A stretch of DNA of 64,000 nt from Cryptomeria japonica (lineage: Eukaryota; Streptophyta; Pinopsida; Cupressales; Cupressaceae), in NCBI RefSeq assembly GCF_030272615.1, contig NC_081411.1, forward strand, positions 215,682,654-215,746,653, written 5' to 3'. A program made the position numbers and the translations under genes. The notes under the pieces were generated by a model. It did no database searches. It saw only the letters and a program-made list of their open reading frames with translations, and was not told the DNA's origin. Positions 47,870 through 61,964 of the stretch are shown here, piece after piece. Numbering within the stretch: the first letter of the stretch is position 1; the number at the start of each line of letters is the position of its first letter.

Positions 47870-48400
47870 CAAGGAGATATCCTCAACAAAAGTGCATGCG
47901 GTCCAAGCTAGGAAGGAGATGCTTATAAAGAATTTAAATATTTGAGCAAGAAGAGATAGTTACAAAGGGGATATATTACAACAAGTGTAAGGGGGTCCTT
48001 ACGAAGGATGCATGCCTATCAAAAGGAGGGGAATCAATATTTGCCAAAATATATCTACCTTCATAAATATCGGATAACTTTGAACAAAAATGGCATGTTC
48101 AACATGAAGAAAAGGTAAGTAGATCAAGAATTCACACCTTCTCTATTTCTAGAGAGGGGATTATTGATGAGGGATTATACCAAGGAGAGACCATTTATAA
48201 AAGATATATGTTGCCTAGCAAAGAAGAGATCCTAATCAGGGATACACACCTCCAAGCAAAGAGAAAATCCTCATGAAGGGCAAGAATTTCTATGCAAGGA
48301 AGGATATCTTTACAAAAGATACAACTAAACAAAGGAAAGTGGATCCTTATGAAGGATAAATATTTAAAAACTATTATTGACCCCAATATAGAGACAAGAA
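47870..48400. other. Low-complexity purine-rich stretch
   Basis: Recurring phrases of AAGAGATCCT/AAGGAGAT and TATAAAAGATA type at irregular intervals suggest an old tandem array. No open frame of note. Confidence 0.35.
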
Positions 48401-48530
48401 TAATTAGGCTATTTTGTTGCTACCCAAGTATGATTGCACGTGACATTGTACCACCATGAATGACAATGAGCCTCCAAAAGGTATGCTACTAATGTTACAT
48501 GGTGAGGAGAAACATAATAAATCTAAAATG

Positions 48531-48758
48531 TTATAGAATTAAATGATCAACAATAAAAATTTGAATATCCTCTATTATAGAAATGAAAGCATTATTAACA
48601 AGTTCTCTATTGTCTTTCCAAAAAGCTTTACAATTAGCTTTAGTATGACCATACATATGATGATAAGCACAAAAGAAGAAAATCGTGTGATCACCTTTTA
48701 TAGTTTCATAATCCTTCAAAGGTGGAAGAATCAAATGTTCTCTTAAGAGGCTTAACAA
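48531..48758 (-). pseudogene. Gypsy gag knuckle fragment
   Basis: 75-codon remnant with CAYHHMYGHTKANC (48630-48671), the same CX2HX4HX4C knuckle variant as Gypsy-1 and Gypsy-2, preceded by KDYETIKGDH. No neighbouring capsid or protease was found. It marks another, older Tat-type insertion. Confidence 0.55.
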
Positions 48759-48888
48759 AATTTGAACCTCTTTTAAGCACTATGTCAATGTCTTGTGGAG
48801 GAAACTATTTTTTGTATGTTTGGAGCTAATGAATATTAAGGTGGAAGCAAAGCAAATGTAAGGAATCCTTCGCCCTCTCTATAATGAT

Positions 48889-48938
48889 GAGGTATGAGAT
48901 CCATATGGACGTTGAGGTATGAGATCCATGGGGACGTT
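48889..48938. repeat. 25-bp direct repeat, two copies
   Basis: Two adjacent units starting GAGGTATGAGATCCAT, at 48889 and 48914, differing by about two bases. The rest of 48939-50293 shows no gene or clear repeat. Confidence 0.6.
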
Positions 48939-50306
48939 GAGAAAGTTGCAGAAATTTCCCCTACATCATACATTTAAGAAAATCGGTCTCCCCGTGAAGA
49001 ACAAATAACCCAACTGAGACCTTTCAATTGAATGAAGAGTAATTAGCTTCTACGAAAAAATCGCAATAGCTCACATAACGTAGCCAATTAGAAAGCTCGC
49101 CCAAAACAGTTGACGACAACAATTAAATGGAGTAGGCATAATTTCGTGGAAAATGTTTCGGCCCCTGTATTGATAAAAAGACAACATGGTTAAGAATTCT
49201 GCAATTCTTAAGCTGGGTAAATATTTGAAGCATATGAAATATCTCAATGAGGATTGTGAAACAAGACATTAAAAGATAACTGAGAAGTTGTACAGTTGAT
49301 GATTTCTGGTGTGATTTTGTGCTATTTCTTTATCACATAGATACATCATCAAGTAAATAGTTACGTTTCTGTATATTTCTTTTATGAACTTACCTGCTCA
49401 AAAGTTACAGAGAATAGTTTTGTTTAAATGGCTTGGTAAATTTTAGGTTTCTTATACAGTAAATAAAGAAATTTTCCATGCTGACCAGGAAGAACCGTGA
49501 TGAACTTATCTATGAAGAACCCTGATGAACTTTTCTATGTTCGGAGAAAGGTAAATGCCATGAAAAGTAATCTGATGCTTCACATGCAAGTTCTAAAAAT
49601 AAAAACACTTACAGGTTGCGATGTTCTTGGAAAATTCCATCTTTCGACCTAAACTCTCAACTGTAAGTCAAAACAAATGAGTCTTACCCACTTGCTAGGC
49701 CGCCCTAACATAATCATTTTAAAATATTTTCATGAATAAAACTAAAAATAATAATCTGTGATTATACAAGTTGACACTCAATTATGTTATTTTTTTATCT
49801 TTGATTTTTTAACAGTCTTCTTCTACGGGTCGTTGAGTCGTCATTAACACATTTGCATTTGCACTCAATGTCATTTGTGAGTGATGCTACCACCGCCTGT
49901 ATTGATAAAAAAGACAATAGGGGACAAAGCAGCTAAGCTGACAAAAAAAACACTATAAGTAATATCGACTCGTCCTATTTTGAAGAGAAACGTCAAAATA
50001 TCCCCAAAATATTCTTGAGCCCTGACCACTATAAAACTGCAAGATGCTTTGAATATATCGAAGTGATCGACACCTTGGTCAAGTCCACTCATTCATGTAG
50101 TTAACAAGTCTTTGCTATATAAACAATGGCCAAATTGATGTTTCATAAATATTTTCTATTATTCTGTTAATTGTTTACTTTGATCACTACAAAATTTATG
50201 CAACCAATCTAATAGTCCAAGTATCAAATGAAACTGTAAAGTTATTTCTTAACTATTAGATATACAAATATGTCATTATTGACCTAGTATATGATTTCTT
50301 GTAGAC

Positions 50307-50507
50307 TTTTTTTTTTCGATTCATAATCTAGAGGTTGGAGGTGTCCCCGCCATAGCGAGCCTAATCCCACGGTACGCACTTACCCGCTCACAAGGCAGTT
50401 ACACAAGCGGAAAGATCCGGCCTGCGGATTTCAACTCAAGATCATAGAAAGCAGACCCACTCCTTAAACCTCCTCCGCTGACCATGCGAGCTAGGTCCGA
50501 AGCCCTA
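50307..50507 (-). mobile_element. tRNA-derived SINE-like element
   Basis: About 200 bp, GC-richer than its surroundings. On the minus strand it starts near GGACCTAGCTCGCATGGTCA (box A-like TAGCTCGCATGG) and has GAGTTGAAATCC (box B-like). It ends in an A-run (plus-strand T-run 50307-50316). Flanks ATTTCTTGTAGAC (50294-50306) and ATTTCCTGTAGAC (50508-50520) form a duplication with one mismatch. Transcribed by polymerase III in intact SINEs; mobilised by LINE proteins. Confidence 0.7.
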
Positions 50508-50524
50508 ATTTCCTGTAGACTTTT

Positions 50525-51400
50525 CCAATACACGATCATTAGAATATGAACCCCTTACCCTATTTACCCAAAAGCAAATACTAATAACAAATTTTTAATA
50601 AACTAATTCAATTCTTATAAGAAATGCCTGTTTTTGTCAGGGGACCGTATTTTGAGAAAGGAAACTTTACCATCACTAATTCTCAGGACAGCTTGCATGC
50701 TGGGTTTGTCGGCTTTGAATTTTATTTCATCGTTGTACATGACATCATCAGCGATCCCAATCCATACCCCACATCGATTTCTTCTCACCGTAAACCGCGC
50801 GCACGTTTTGGTATTGGATCCACGTAGACCACAATGCGTTTACGGGTCAAGCTCTTCCATGCTGTTGCTTTTGTGATGTTTTAAGAAGAAGAGAGATAGA
50901 TTTGTGAGATGAGTAAAGGGCTTCTTCATTGGGCCCTGAATTTCGGAAGAAAGAGCAGGGCTTACATCGCAATTTATTTGCGATGTTGGGTAGAATCGAT
51001 ATGGGGATTTTCTATCGGAGGCGAGTTTGCAGGATTCTACAAGATAACATGTTAGCAATTATTTATACTTTTGAGCTTTATTTGAGATGTAACTATGTTG
51101 GCTTTCTGGAATAATTATGTTGTTAAATTGTTTGAGATTAGGCACGGTCAATAAAATGAATTAGGCACTTCTTTGTCTACCACAAGACCTTACAAAGTTT
51201 GCCATCCCAAAACTCCATCGACCACAAGATCATTTCAAATTGTACTTGTTGTAGATCTTCGTCTATCATGAACATTTCAGGGCATCATGAACAACATAAC
51301 AATTATGATACAGGTTTGAATGGTCATGGCAATTTCATACAGTTTTAGTTATTACAATCTTGATGACCCATAATTTTAAGCTGTTGATTTGGATTATCAG
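50525..51400. other. Upstream flank of the kinase gene
   Basis: No convincing exon. Short frames at 50624-50876 do not resemble a receptor ectodomain. A polypyrimidine-poor acceptor TTATCAG ends at 51400. Any exons coding for an ectodomain and membrane segment must lie further left, are too diverged to see, or are absent. Confidence 0.4.
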
Positions 51401-53105
<1,705 letters not shown>

Positions 53106-53504
53106 CATTTTTATTGTTCAGATAGGGGTTACATTTATTCAATCATGACAAGTTTATAATGTATTTAAGATGATTGTTCATCAATTGTATTGGAAAATTG
53201 TGATCAATGAAATATAATAATTATTTATCCTCTTTTTTGATAAATAAGTGTGTCGGCATTTTATTAATTAGAAATTTAAGTACACATATTAAGAAAAAAA
53301 GATGAGTGGATACAAGATCACACCTCCAATGTCTAACTGTCTTCTGCCTCTTTCAATTTGTAATACTCTTGTCACTTAGACAGCTTTATTTTATGATGTT
53401 ATTTATTGTCTTTTAATAAGAAAGAAATGTGTAATTACTATTAACTGTTGAAGAATATTAAATTTAAATAAAATAATATAATTAATCTCCCATTCCTCTA
53501 ATTA
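53106..53504. other. 3' flank of the kinase gene
   Basis: AT-rich; AATAAT-type sequence at about 53214-53219 could serve polyadenylation. No other feature. The start of the next LTR lies somewhere in 53430-53505 but is too diverged to place. Confidence 0.4.
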
Positions 53505-54898
53505 GTATTTCTCATCCGTCTATGCATTATAGGACCTTTATTATGTTGAATTAATATTTAATTCAATATTATGAGTCTTATTTCATTTCAATACATCAAC
53601 ACTTTATCATTTGTTTATCATTTGGGCTCTTATTTTATGTGTGCCCTTCATCTTATTTCATTTCATACTTATATGGGTCATATGTCATTAAAAAGTTCAA
53701 TGCACCTTTTGCCCCATCTAAATATTATTACTTTTCATATAAATTATATTTTTCATATCAAGACCCTATTATCTCACATCCCTAAAAATTTGAGAGTAAT
53801 TTGTCAAGACAATGGTGCTTGGTCCGATGCTTTTTGGCTAAATTTTTGGAAGGATAATATGTCAGTCTTGTCATTTTCAAGGTGATTTTACTATGAAATC
53901 CCTAAATAAGACATCATCTCTCATTATCATCTCATCATTATGTTATCATTCCAATTCCAAAAGCAACTATGATTCAAGGAGGAGCAAGTTATACCAAACC
54001 ATCTTCTATTATGTTTTAATGATGAATTTATGATGGATTTTATGATAATTTATCATGTTATTGCATCAACACATGGGGGACTTATGATCATCAATTGAAG
54101 GAATAATCATTTCAATTGAGAATTTTAATTCAAGTATTTCATTTTCATATCTAGGCTCTGCCCTTTCAAGGCATACTTTCCATTTCAATTTCAATTCATT
54201 TATAGGGTTAATTCCAAGCCCAAGGTTTAACCTAGGCAAACCCTTATCAACCCAACAATTATAATTTTCTCCTTTTATGTGTAAAATCAAGTTCAGCTAC
54301 AGGCTTCCAACAAAGACCGAAGATGGGAAAATGCTCAAGACCTAGCGATAGAGTTCCTCAAAATTTCATCAAGATTCCTTTGGACAAGGGTGTTTGGGTA
54401 TCATTATCTTGAAAAGGGGCATTTGGGTGTCCTTGTCCTCCTAGTTTAGGTTCAAGTTTGGTAGGAAGCAAGCACATGGTCTCGAGGTTTCAAATCCAAT
54501 TCGGTGCTTGAAAATTCTTTAGTTGGATAGGGATGTGTAATTGTCATTGTTTACTACATTTCACCTTAGATTTTTGTGACAAGTTCCTCTTTGCATCCCC
54601 TTTCCAAATTTGGGTTGATTTTGTGATTATCAATTCTAGATTTGTCTATTCATGCTACCCATTGTCAGTTTTGTACTTTCTTGTCCTAATTCTCACAATC
54701 AATTTACATCCTTTCAATTGCTCATTTTCAACTCAATCAAGAAGTATTTAATTCACCTTATTTTCATCCTCTTTCTCATTAAATTAGAGGTTGATCCAAT
54801 TGAGTTTATTCTCCTTCCAAGTGTAATAATTTTGAAATAGGTTTAGTTCAGGTAGTTTGCATACATAAACTAGTGAACCCTATTTCCAATCTATTACA
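53505..54898 (+). repeat. 5' LTR of a non-autonomous LTR element (LARD-like)
   Basis: Matches 62810-64000 along its length (for instance TCTATGCATTATAGGACC at 53517 and 62820). The end ..CTATTACA at 54898 is followed by a PBS. The first ~80 bp seen in the right LTR (62738 onward) are not recognisable here. Confidence 0.8.
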
Positions 54899-54901
54899 AT
54901 T

Positions 54902-54919
54902 TGGCGAACCCAACTCTTC
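54902..54919 (+). other. Primer binding site of the LARD-like element
   Basis: TGGCGAACCCAACTCTTC, starting 4 nt after the LTR end. The TGG start fits a tRNA CCA end; the tRNA is not identified. Confidence 0.6.
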
Positions 54920-55114
54920 TTACACTTGGATTTAATTTTAATCTATATTTTTATTTTTTGCACAATTTCATTGCATACATTGGTTGAACATTTCTTTGGT
55001 CACATTTTTATCTATTAATATGGCATATCAGTATCTTGGATGATCACAGATCATGCATTTGGTTAAATGGAGTTATTATCTTCTTTTGCTATTTCAATTT
55101 CAATTTTCATTCAA

Positions 55115-55654
55115 GATGTTCATGATGTTGCCTTCCATGTGTATGATGACAACTTAGTTCTTCCTTCCATCCATAGTTATGATTTACCCTTTCCCAAATT
55201 TGGTCTCACCCATTAGGACACTTTGGTGTAAGAAGAGACTATGAACACTTCTTTCAAAGATCTCCCTCCTAAGGATGAATCTTTGGAGAGAAATGTTTAT
55301 CCTTCTCCTAAAATGTACCTCACCCACAAAGAACATTTCGTGCAAGAGGAGGATATCATGGCCACATTTCCTACTAATACCTTACATTATTTTTATTTTA
55401 ATGACCTTCCCTCTAAAAATGTATAGGAACATAGTTTAGGATGTGTGCAACAAATTTTTGAGGCTCATGAGAAATCTACATTACACTTTTCTAGGGAATG
55501 TTTAGGTTTCCAACCTCCTCCTTTGTCTACACCCCCTCCCCCATTGTCTAACACTTCCAACTTTTTATTGCAACAAGATGGTATTTTGTCTGACCTTCTT
55601 CACACTAAGTTGTTTTTCCTTCTTTGGTGCAAACAAAGAAGAAAATGTAGATAA
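55115..55654 (+). pseudogene. Unrecognised broken frame in the LARD-like element
   Basis: About 180 codons in one frame with three or four stops. Readable parts are MNTSFKDLPPKDESLERNVY and a Pro-rich PPPLSTPPPPLS. No gag, protease or RT motif was found here or elsewhere between 54899 and 62737, which is why the element is called non-autonomous. Confidence 0.4.
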
Positions 55655-56303
55655 GATCTTGGGAAATCATCTATTCTAGTTCAATCCCAAGTAACAAGTG
55701 GTCCAATGAGTGGAATACTTTTCATGACCATTCTAAATAACATTTATGACCTATTATGTTGCTCTTCACTATGTAATATTGGAAGCTTTCCTTTTGGGTG
55801 CTCATTATCATTCATGGTGGTACAATTTCAAGTGCAATCATAATCAGTGAGTTCAACATAGTAGACTATTTATTCTTGTGTCTAGTCTTGGGGAGCAAGA
55901 GTAGTTTTCAATCATTCCTTATTTTTATGGATTCACTTTTCCTTTGTTCAGTTGCATCTTTTATTACTCGATGTACTTTCTTGCATAGAAATATCATTCA
56001 TGTGAGTACATGTGTGTTCCTTGGTTAGAACCTATTCCTTGCTTGAAATGGTTCGTCTTTTATGAATGATCTATCCTTTGAAAGTTTACAAGCCTTTGCT
56101 AAGAATGGACATATTCTCTAACAATAGGGAAGGTGTGAATTCTTGGTCTCCTTTCCCTCCCCTTTGGGTCAAGATGTTAGTTTTGTTAAATATCTCCTCT
56201 TTGAGGTAGAAGACTTTGGGCAAAGATCTCTTCCTCCTCTAATCATGCATATCTCAAAAGGATCCCTTTATATTTGTTGCAATATATCTCTCTTACAACT
56301 CTC

Positions 56304-57522
56304 TGTTACTACTTATCAAATTGCCATTAGTTTTTATATTCAAAGTCATACTATATATTCTAGTCGGTTAGCATTACAGAATCATGCAATCGATACACAC
56401 AGAGAAGTCGGTATGAACAATCTAGTCGGTTACAGAAGAAAGCAGTCACAGAACACAGTATTCACCGAACTGTTTACCGTGTATCTTTTTATGGCTACCG
56501 AGCAGTAAAGTTAACACACCGAGTTGATATTCACCAAGTGAAACGTGTTACCAGATACATTGAACCTAGACATGCACATGAAAACATGTTACAAGATCGA
56601 GGCACATCTAACCGTTATTACATTGGAAATTGCACATATAGATTGTGTATGATTACAAGGTCAATCTAACCAATGAAATATTTTGTTTAGTTATTCATTC
56701 GAGGAATCTTGTTTGTAAAGATCGAAGCAATGAATCAGATCACCGACATAAGAGATCTATTTATACAACATGAATTTAGGGTTAGAAAAAGGTGTGACTG
56801 AGAAATGTGTGTGCATATGTGTATGAAGCAAGACTTATGTGATACATGAGAAATCACAGAGTATTATGACTATTACAGAGACACAGAGGTCACTGAGAAG
56901 GTTTTCAAAGAACAATCAAAGAACAAAGTAAACAAAAGGGTTTATCGAGTTACTTTATGAGTTACCGAGGTATGCTATAGGCAAGGTAATCTTATTTTGA
57001 GCACATAGAATTTGCTACAGCATTTCAGATGTAAAGTTGCAGATATTTGTAAAGTCTTATTATAATATTTTGAAGTTGTAAGAAAAACCTTTAATAGGGT
57101 AAAAGACTCTAATCAAGTCTATAAATTGTAAAGCCTCTAGCCAGATGCAGCATTTATATAAAATGTTGTAAAATCCTTTAGCAAGGTAGATCTAACAGAT
57201 CTTGATACTCCTAACAGGGTAAGCTATCAGAAATAGCTAAATATGTAGTTCTAACCGAGCACTCTTTATTATTGGAGTAGTGAAGTTGTGGGTGCCATCC
57301 CCACCGCAGTTTTTCTCTCTAACCAAGAGTTTCTACGTAACCAAAATATATGTGTTATGGAGTAAATCATGTATGATTGTTACTTATTTGTTTTAGCTTT
57401 ATGTTATGCTATAGCAGTTTTTGGTTTATGCATAACAGTAAAGATATTGTTGTTAAAAAGAGTTGAAGTACTGATTCACCCCTCCCCTCTCAGTACATTA
57501 GCTTTCCATATTGGGCCTAACA
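56304..57522 (+). repeat. Solo copia LTR
   Basis: TGTTACTACTTATC...GGGCCTAACA, 1219 bp, flanked by perfect CTCTC duplications (56299-56303 and 57523-57527). It contains the copia-type TAACAGGGT-like cluster (about 57085-57260) and CTGATTCACC..CTCTCAGTAC near the end, as in Copia-B and Copia-C. Inserted in the interior of the LARD-like element. Confidence 0.88.
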
Positions 57523-58752
57523 CTCTCTTCCTTGCCTAAAAGTGTTGTGTCCTCTTTAGCTTGGAGTGTATGTACATTGTTTCCTAAAGGATATCTCCTT
57601 GGTGGTGAAGGTGTTTATCCTTGTTGTGTTTCTTTCTACCTTAAGACATCAACATAGGGTTATGTTGACGGGAGCATATATGCAGCATCCTAGTTGCATT
57701 TTCAGTTATCCTTGATCAATTGGAAAATTTTATCAACAATCATTTGTCTTAGATGGGTTGCTACATACTCATTTTTCATTCCCAAAACAAGAAATTTTTC
57801 TATTTTTTATCTTATATGAGTTGTTACATCCTCATGTTTCATTCTCAAAACCAGACACTTTTTCCATTCTTTTTATCATTTGGGTAAGTGCACAAAGATG
57901 GTGGTCAAAAAGGGGGGTATAAGTGGACACTTTTTTTCTGAAATCAGGTGAACTTAAACTTGGAGGCAAAATTTGAAAGTCATCCACTCAAGATATGAAG
58001 ATAATTAAACAAAAAATATTGTAGTACTCTGAATCTAGTTTCCAAACTACTAAACCTTTTCAAAATTGGATAAGATTAAGGGGGTCAAATCCTTTGCGCA
58101 TGAAAAAAAACCCTGATTTTTTCATAAAAACATAACATAGTGTCTGGCGTGTGCATCAAAAAAGTCATATTTAGATTTAGTATTTTGACAAATCCTTTTG
58201 CAGAAAGATAGTTAAGAGTAAGCACTAGAAGATGTGTATTTTTTTGTAATGTTTTGTTGAGTATTTTTTTTTTTTTAATTTTTCCAATCGAGCACATCCT
58301 GAAAATTGGGTACCTGTTCGTGTGAAGCATAAGTTGCACTAAAAAAATCTAAAATACAATTTATTTATTTTTAAATTGTAAAGAATCAAGTGCACTACAA
58401 TAATATATAAAGTTTTTGAATTTGGATAGGTATATAAAAAGCTATTAAAAAAATGGTGCATGTATGTCTGTGAGAACTATGGAGACACTATTAAAAGAAA
58501 TTCAATAATAATATGTTATTGTTGTTCAAATTTAAAAAAAATTATATGGTTAGAAAGCTCAGAAGATGGGTGAAAATATGGTGGCAATTTTAGAAATACC
58601 CACTTGATGAAGTGTAAACCTGATGATGACAAAGTCGAGAAACCAAGTTGATAAAATAAAACACATCAAAAAGGAGGGAAATGGAGGGAAATCAAACTTC
58701 CAAACCATAGCTTTGCCATCCAGACCTATTTCCAAGCCTAAACAGTCAAAAG

Positions 58753-58944
58753 CGTGTATGGGGTACCTATGGTATAAAAAGCACGTATGGGATACCTATG
58801 GTTTAAGAAGCGCGTATGCTCTATCTTAACTATAAAAAATGCGTACGAGCTATTTTTACTATAAAAAGCACGTACGTGCTATTTTTACTATAAATAGCGC
58901 GTACGAGCTATTTTTACTATAAATAGCGCGTACGAGCTTTTTAT
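58753..58944. repeat. 28-30-bp tandem array with CGTACG core
   Basis: Seven starts at about 58756, 58784, 58814, 58842, 58872, 58901 and 58930. The later units read GCGTACGAGCTATTTTTACT; the early ones are diverged (GCGTATGG). Period 28-30 bp. Confidence 0.8.
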
Positions 58945-58969
58945 GTTTAAATTTTGGGAGTGTGTATAG

Positions 58970-59088
58970 TATGATATTGTATATATAATATGTGTATATA
59001 CATATAATATATAATTTATATATAATATTAAAATATATAATATATAATGTTTATATATATATATATATATGTATATAATAATATATAA

Positions 59089-59121
<33 letters not shown>

Positions 59122-59262
59122 TAAGTATATATATAATTAAGTATATATATACACACATATGTGTGTGTGTATGTGTATTGTCTCCCTCTCTCCTCCTCTC
59201 AAGCACGTACAAGGTTCCTCTCTCTCTCTCTCCCTCTCTCTCCTTCTCCCTTCCTCCATACC

Positions 59263-59342
<80 letters not shown>
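58970..59342. repeat. AT, GT and TC simple repeats
   Basis: TA-rich tract 58975-59155, short GT run near 59160, then pyrimidine-rich 59180-59342 ending in an uninterrupted (TC)38 at 59266-59341. Long apparent open frames on both strands here are artefacts of the simple repeat. Confidence 0.9.
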
Positions 59343-59343
<1 letters not shown>

Positions 59344-59510
59344 ATATATCTTCTTTTTGTTTGCATATAGATGAGGTGATAAGAAGATTGACAAGGTGGT
59401 CGGTTTTTTTTTTTTTTAAAGAAGATAGGATATAAAGTAGAATGTTTGAAGAAGATGAACATATTAGTTTCTTTAGATCATGTGGATGTATTGGTTGGAT
59501 AATCTTTATG

Positions 59511-60703
59511 GGTTGTATGGTGTACTAAGGGGTCATATTGTGTCTTATGACCCCTTAGGTGTTGTTATGGGTCATATGGTGTCATTATGGGTCGTATGGT
59601 GTCTTAAAGGGCCATATGGTGTTCTATGACCCCTTAGAACACCATATGATCCCTTAGGTGTCATTAGAGGTCATATGGTGTCCTATGACCCCTTAGGACA
59701 CCATATGACCCCTTAAGACACCATACAACCCATAACAACACCATATGGTGTCCTAAGGGGTTATAGGATGCCATATGACCCCTCAGCACATCATACAACC
59801 CATAACAATACCGTATGGTGTCCTAAAGGGTCATATGGTGTTCTATAACCCCTTAGGACACTATTTGGTGTCATTAAGGTCCTATGGTGTGCTAAGGGAT
59901 CATATAGTGTCCTACGACCCCTTAGATGTTGTTAGGGGTTATATTGTGATCTAAGGGTCATATGGTGTCCTATAACCCCTTAGGACACCATATGGTATCA
60001 TTATGTGTCTTATGGTGTCCTATGAACCCTAGGACACCTTATGACCCCTTAGGACACCATATGGTGTCGTTAGGGGTCATATGGTCTCCTAAGCGGTCAT
60101 ATGGTCTCCTACGACCCCTTAGGACTCCATATGGTGTTGTTATGGGTTGTATGGTGTCCCAAGAGGTCATATAGTGTTATATGACCCCTTAGGACACCAT
60201 TTGGTGTCATTATGGGTCGTATGGTGTGCTAAGGGGTCATACGGTGTCCTATGATCCTTTAGGACTCCATATGACCTCTTATGTGTCGTTAGGTCATATA
60301 GTATCTTAAGGAGTCATATGGTGTCCTATGACCCCTTAGGACACATGCATGGATCCCTAGGATACCATATGACCCCTAAGAATACCATATGACATGAAAA
60401 AACACAAAATGGTGTCCTCTAAGTTCAGGTTCTCCTACGACCCCTTAGGACACCATTTGACCCCTTAGGACTCTATATGGTGTTGTTATAGGTTGTATGG
60501 TGTCTTAAGAGGTCATATAATGTTTTATAACCCCTTAGGACACCATTTGGTGTCATTATGGGTCGTATGGTGTGCTAAGGGGTCATATGGTATCCTATGA
60601 CCCCTTAGGACTCCATATGACCTCTTATGTGTTATTATGGGTCATATGGTGTCCTACGACCCCTTAGGACACATGCATGGATCCCTAGGATACCATATGA
60701 CCC
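59511..60703. repeat. Palindromic ~20-bp module array
   Basis: Dozens of copies of GGGTCATATGGTGTCCTAA and its reverse complement, mixed in both orientations and often back to back, so many pairs form inverted repeats. The core CATATG is itself a palindrome. The last 600 bp show a higher-order unit of about 328 bp (ACACATGCATGGATCC at 60341 and 60669). Confidence 0.88.
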
Positions 60704-60873
60704 TAGAGAGGGAGAGAGGGGGAGGAGAGGGAGGGAATAGGAGAGAGATACACCTAAGAGAGGAGGAGAGTGAGATAAAGAGATAGAGACTGAGAGGGAG
60801 AGACAAGCGATAAATGAGAGAGAGAGAGGGGGGGAGACAAAGATAGAGAAAGGGAAAGTGAGGGGGAGAGATA

Positions 60874-60909
<36 letters not shown>

Positions 60910-60958
60910 AATAGAGGGAGAGATAGAAATAGAGAGTGACACAGAGAAGGGGACTCAA

Positions 60959-61002
<44 letters not shown>

Positions 61003-61835
61003 AAGAGGTGGATAGAGGGATTGGGAGAGAAAGAGAGACCTAAGAGGTGGAGGGAGGTAAGGTGAGAGAGAAATAAAGAGAGGGTGAGAGATAGAGAGAG
61101 TCTGAGTGAGAGAAGGGATGGAAGGAGAGTACAAGAGACTAGAGAGAGAGGGGTGCAAAGAGAGGGAGAGAGTGAGAAAGAGAGGTAATGAGAAAGGGAG
61201 AGGGGGAGGGGGAGGAGAGAGGGAGAGAATGAGAGAGAGATACACCTCAAAGAAGGAGAGAGTGAGATACAGAGAAAGAGGATGAGAGGGAGATACTTCA
61301 GAGAGAGAGAGAGACTTAAGTGAAAAATAGAAATGGAGGGGGGGAGGTAGGGAGAGAGTGGGAAAGAGATACACTTGACAAAGGAGGAGAGTGAGATAGA
61401 GAGATAGAGGTAAAGAGGGAGAGAGACTTGAGAGAGAGAGAGAGAGGTTGATAGCCAGAGACTTGATAGAGAGAAGGAGAGAGACTTGAGAGAAAGAGAA
61501 ATGGAGCAAGAGGGGGAGAGAGAAAGAGAGTTAGAGGGAAAGAAATACTTGACAAAGGAAGAGAAAGGGAGGGGGAGGGAGAGGGATAGAATGAGAGAGA
61601 GAGAGAGACACTAAAGAGAGGGGGAGAGAGTGAGAGATAGAGATATTTGAGAGAGGGAGAGAAAAAGAGGGATATATGAAAGAGAGAAAGAGGGTGAGGG
61701 AGATGCGAAAGAGAGGGAGAGATACCCGAGAGAGGGAAGAAAGTAGAGAGGGAGATGCGTAAGAAACAAAAAGATAGAGGTTAAGGAAGAGAGAGGGGGA
61801 ATGTAGGGAAAGAGACGAGAGAGATAATGTTGATA
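60704..61835. repeat. 1.1-kb purine tract (GA-rich)
   Basis: Plus strand almost only A and G, with (GA) runs at 60880-60905 and 60964-60998, and scattered C/T as in GATACAC or GACTTG. Minus-strand open frames full of Ser/Leu/Pro are artefacts of composition. Confidence 0.9.
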
Positions 61836-61836
61836 T

Positions 61837-61964
61837 AAACCGCATACACGGTTTTAGTTTTTAAACCGCATACATGGTTTTAGTTTTTAAACCGCGTATG
61901 CGGTTAGTATACTTTAAACCCCATACGCAGTTTAGCTTTGGTTAGGCTCGACAAAACGAGCCTA
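61837..61964. repeat. 27-bp repeats and hairpin next to the right TIR
   Basis: Three to four units of TTTTTAAACCGCATACACGG type (61849, 61876, 61902), each holding a partial palindrome AACCGCGTATGCGGTT. Then a perfect 8-bp stem TAGGCTCG/CGAGCCTA with a 6-nt loop (61943-61964). Confidence 0.7.

Noticed and set aside
49871-50092. 73-codon minus-strand frame with hydrophobic segments
   Set aside because: No recognisable domain, short, no neighbouring support.
50307-50507. Functional tRNA gene
   Set aside because: Box A- and box B-like sequences exist but no cloverleaf could be drawn; the A-tail and flank duplication fit a SINE.
59051-59462. Several open frames of repeated Arg-Glu or Ser-Leu
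   Set aside because: Direct translation of the (TC)n/(GA)n microsatellite in every frame.
60635-61845. Long Ser/Leu/Pro-rich minus-strand frames up to 198 codons
   Set aside because: Composition artefact of the purine tract.
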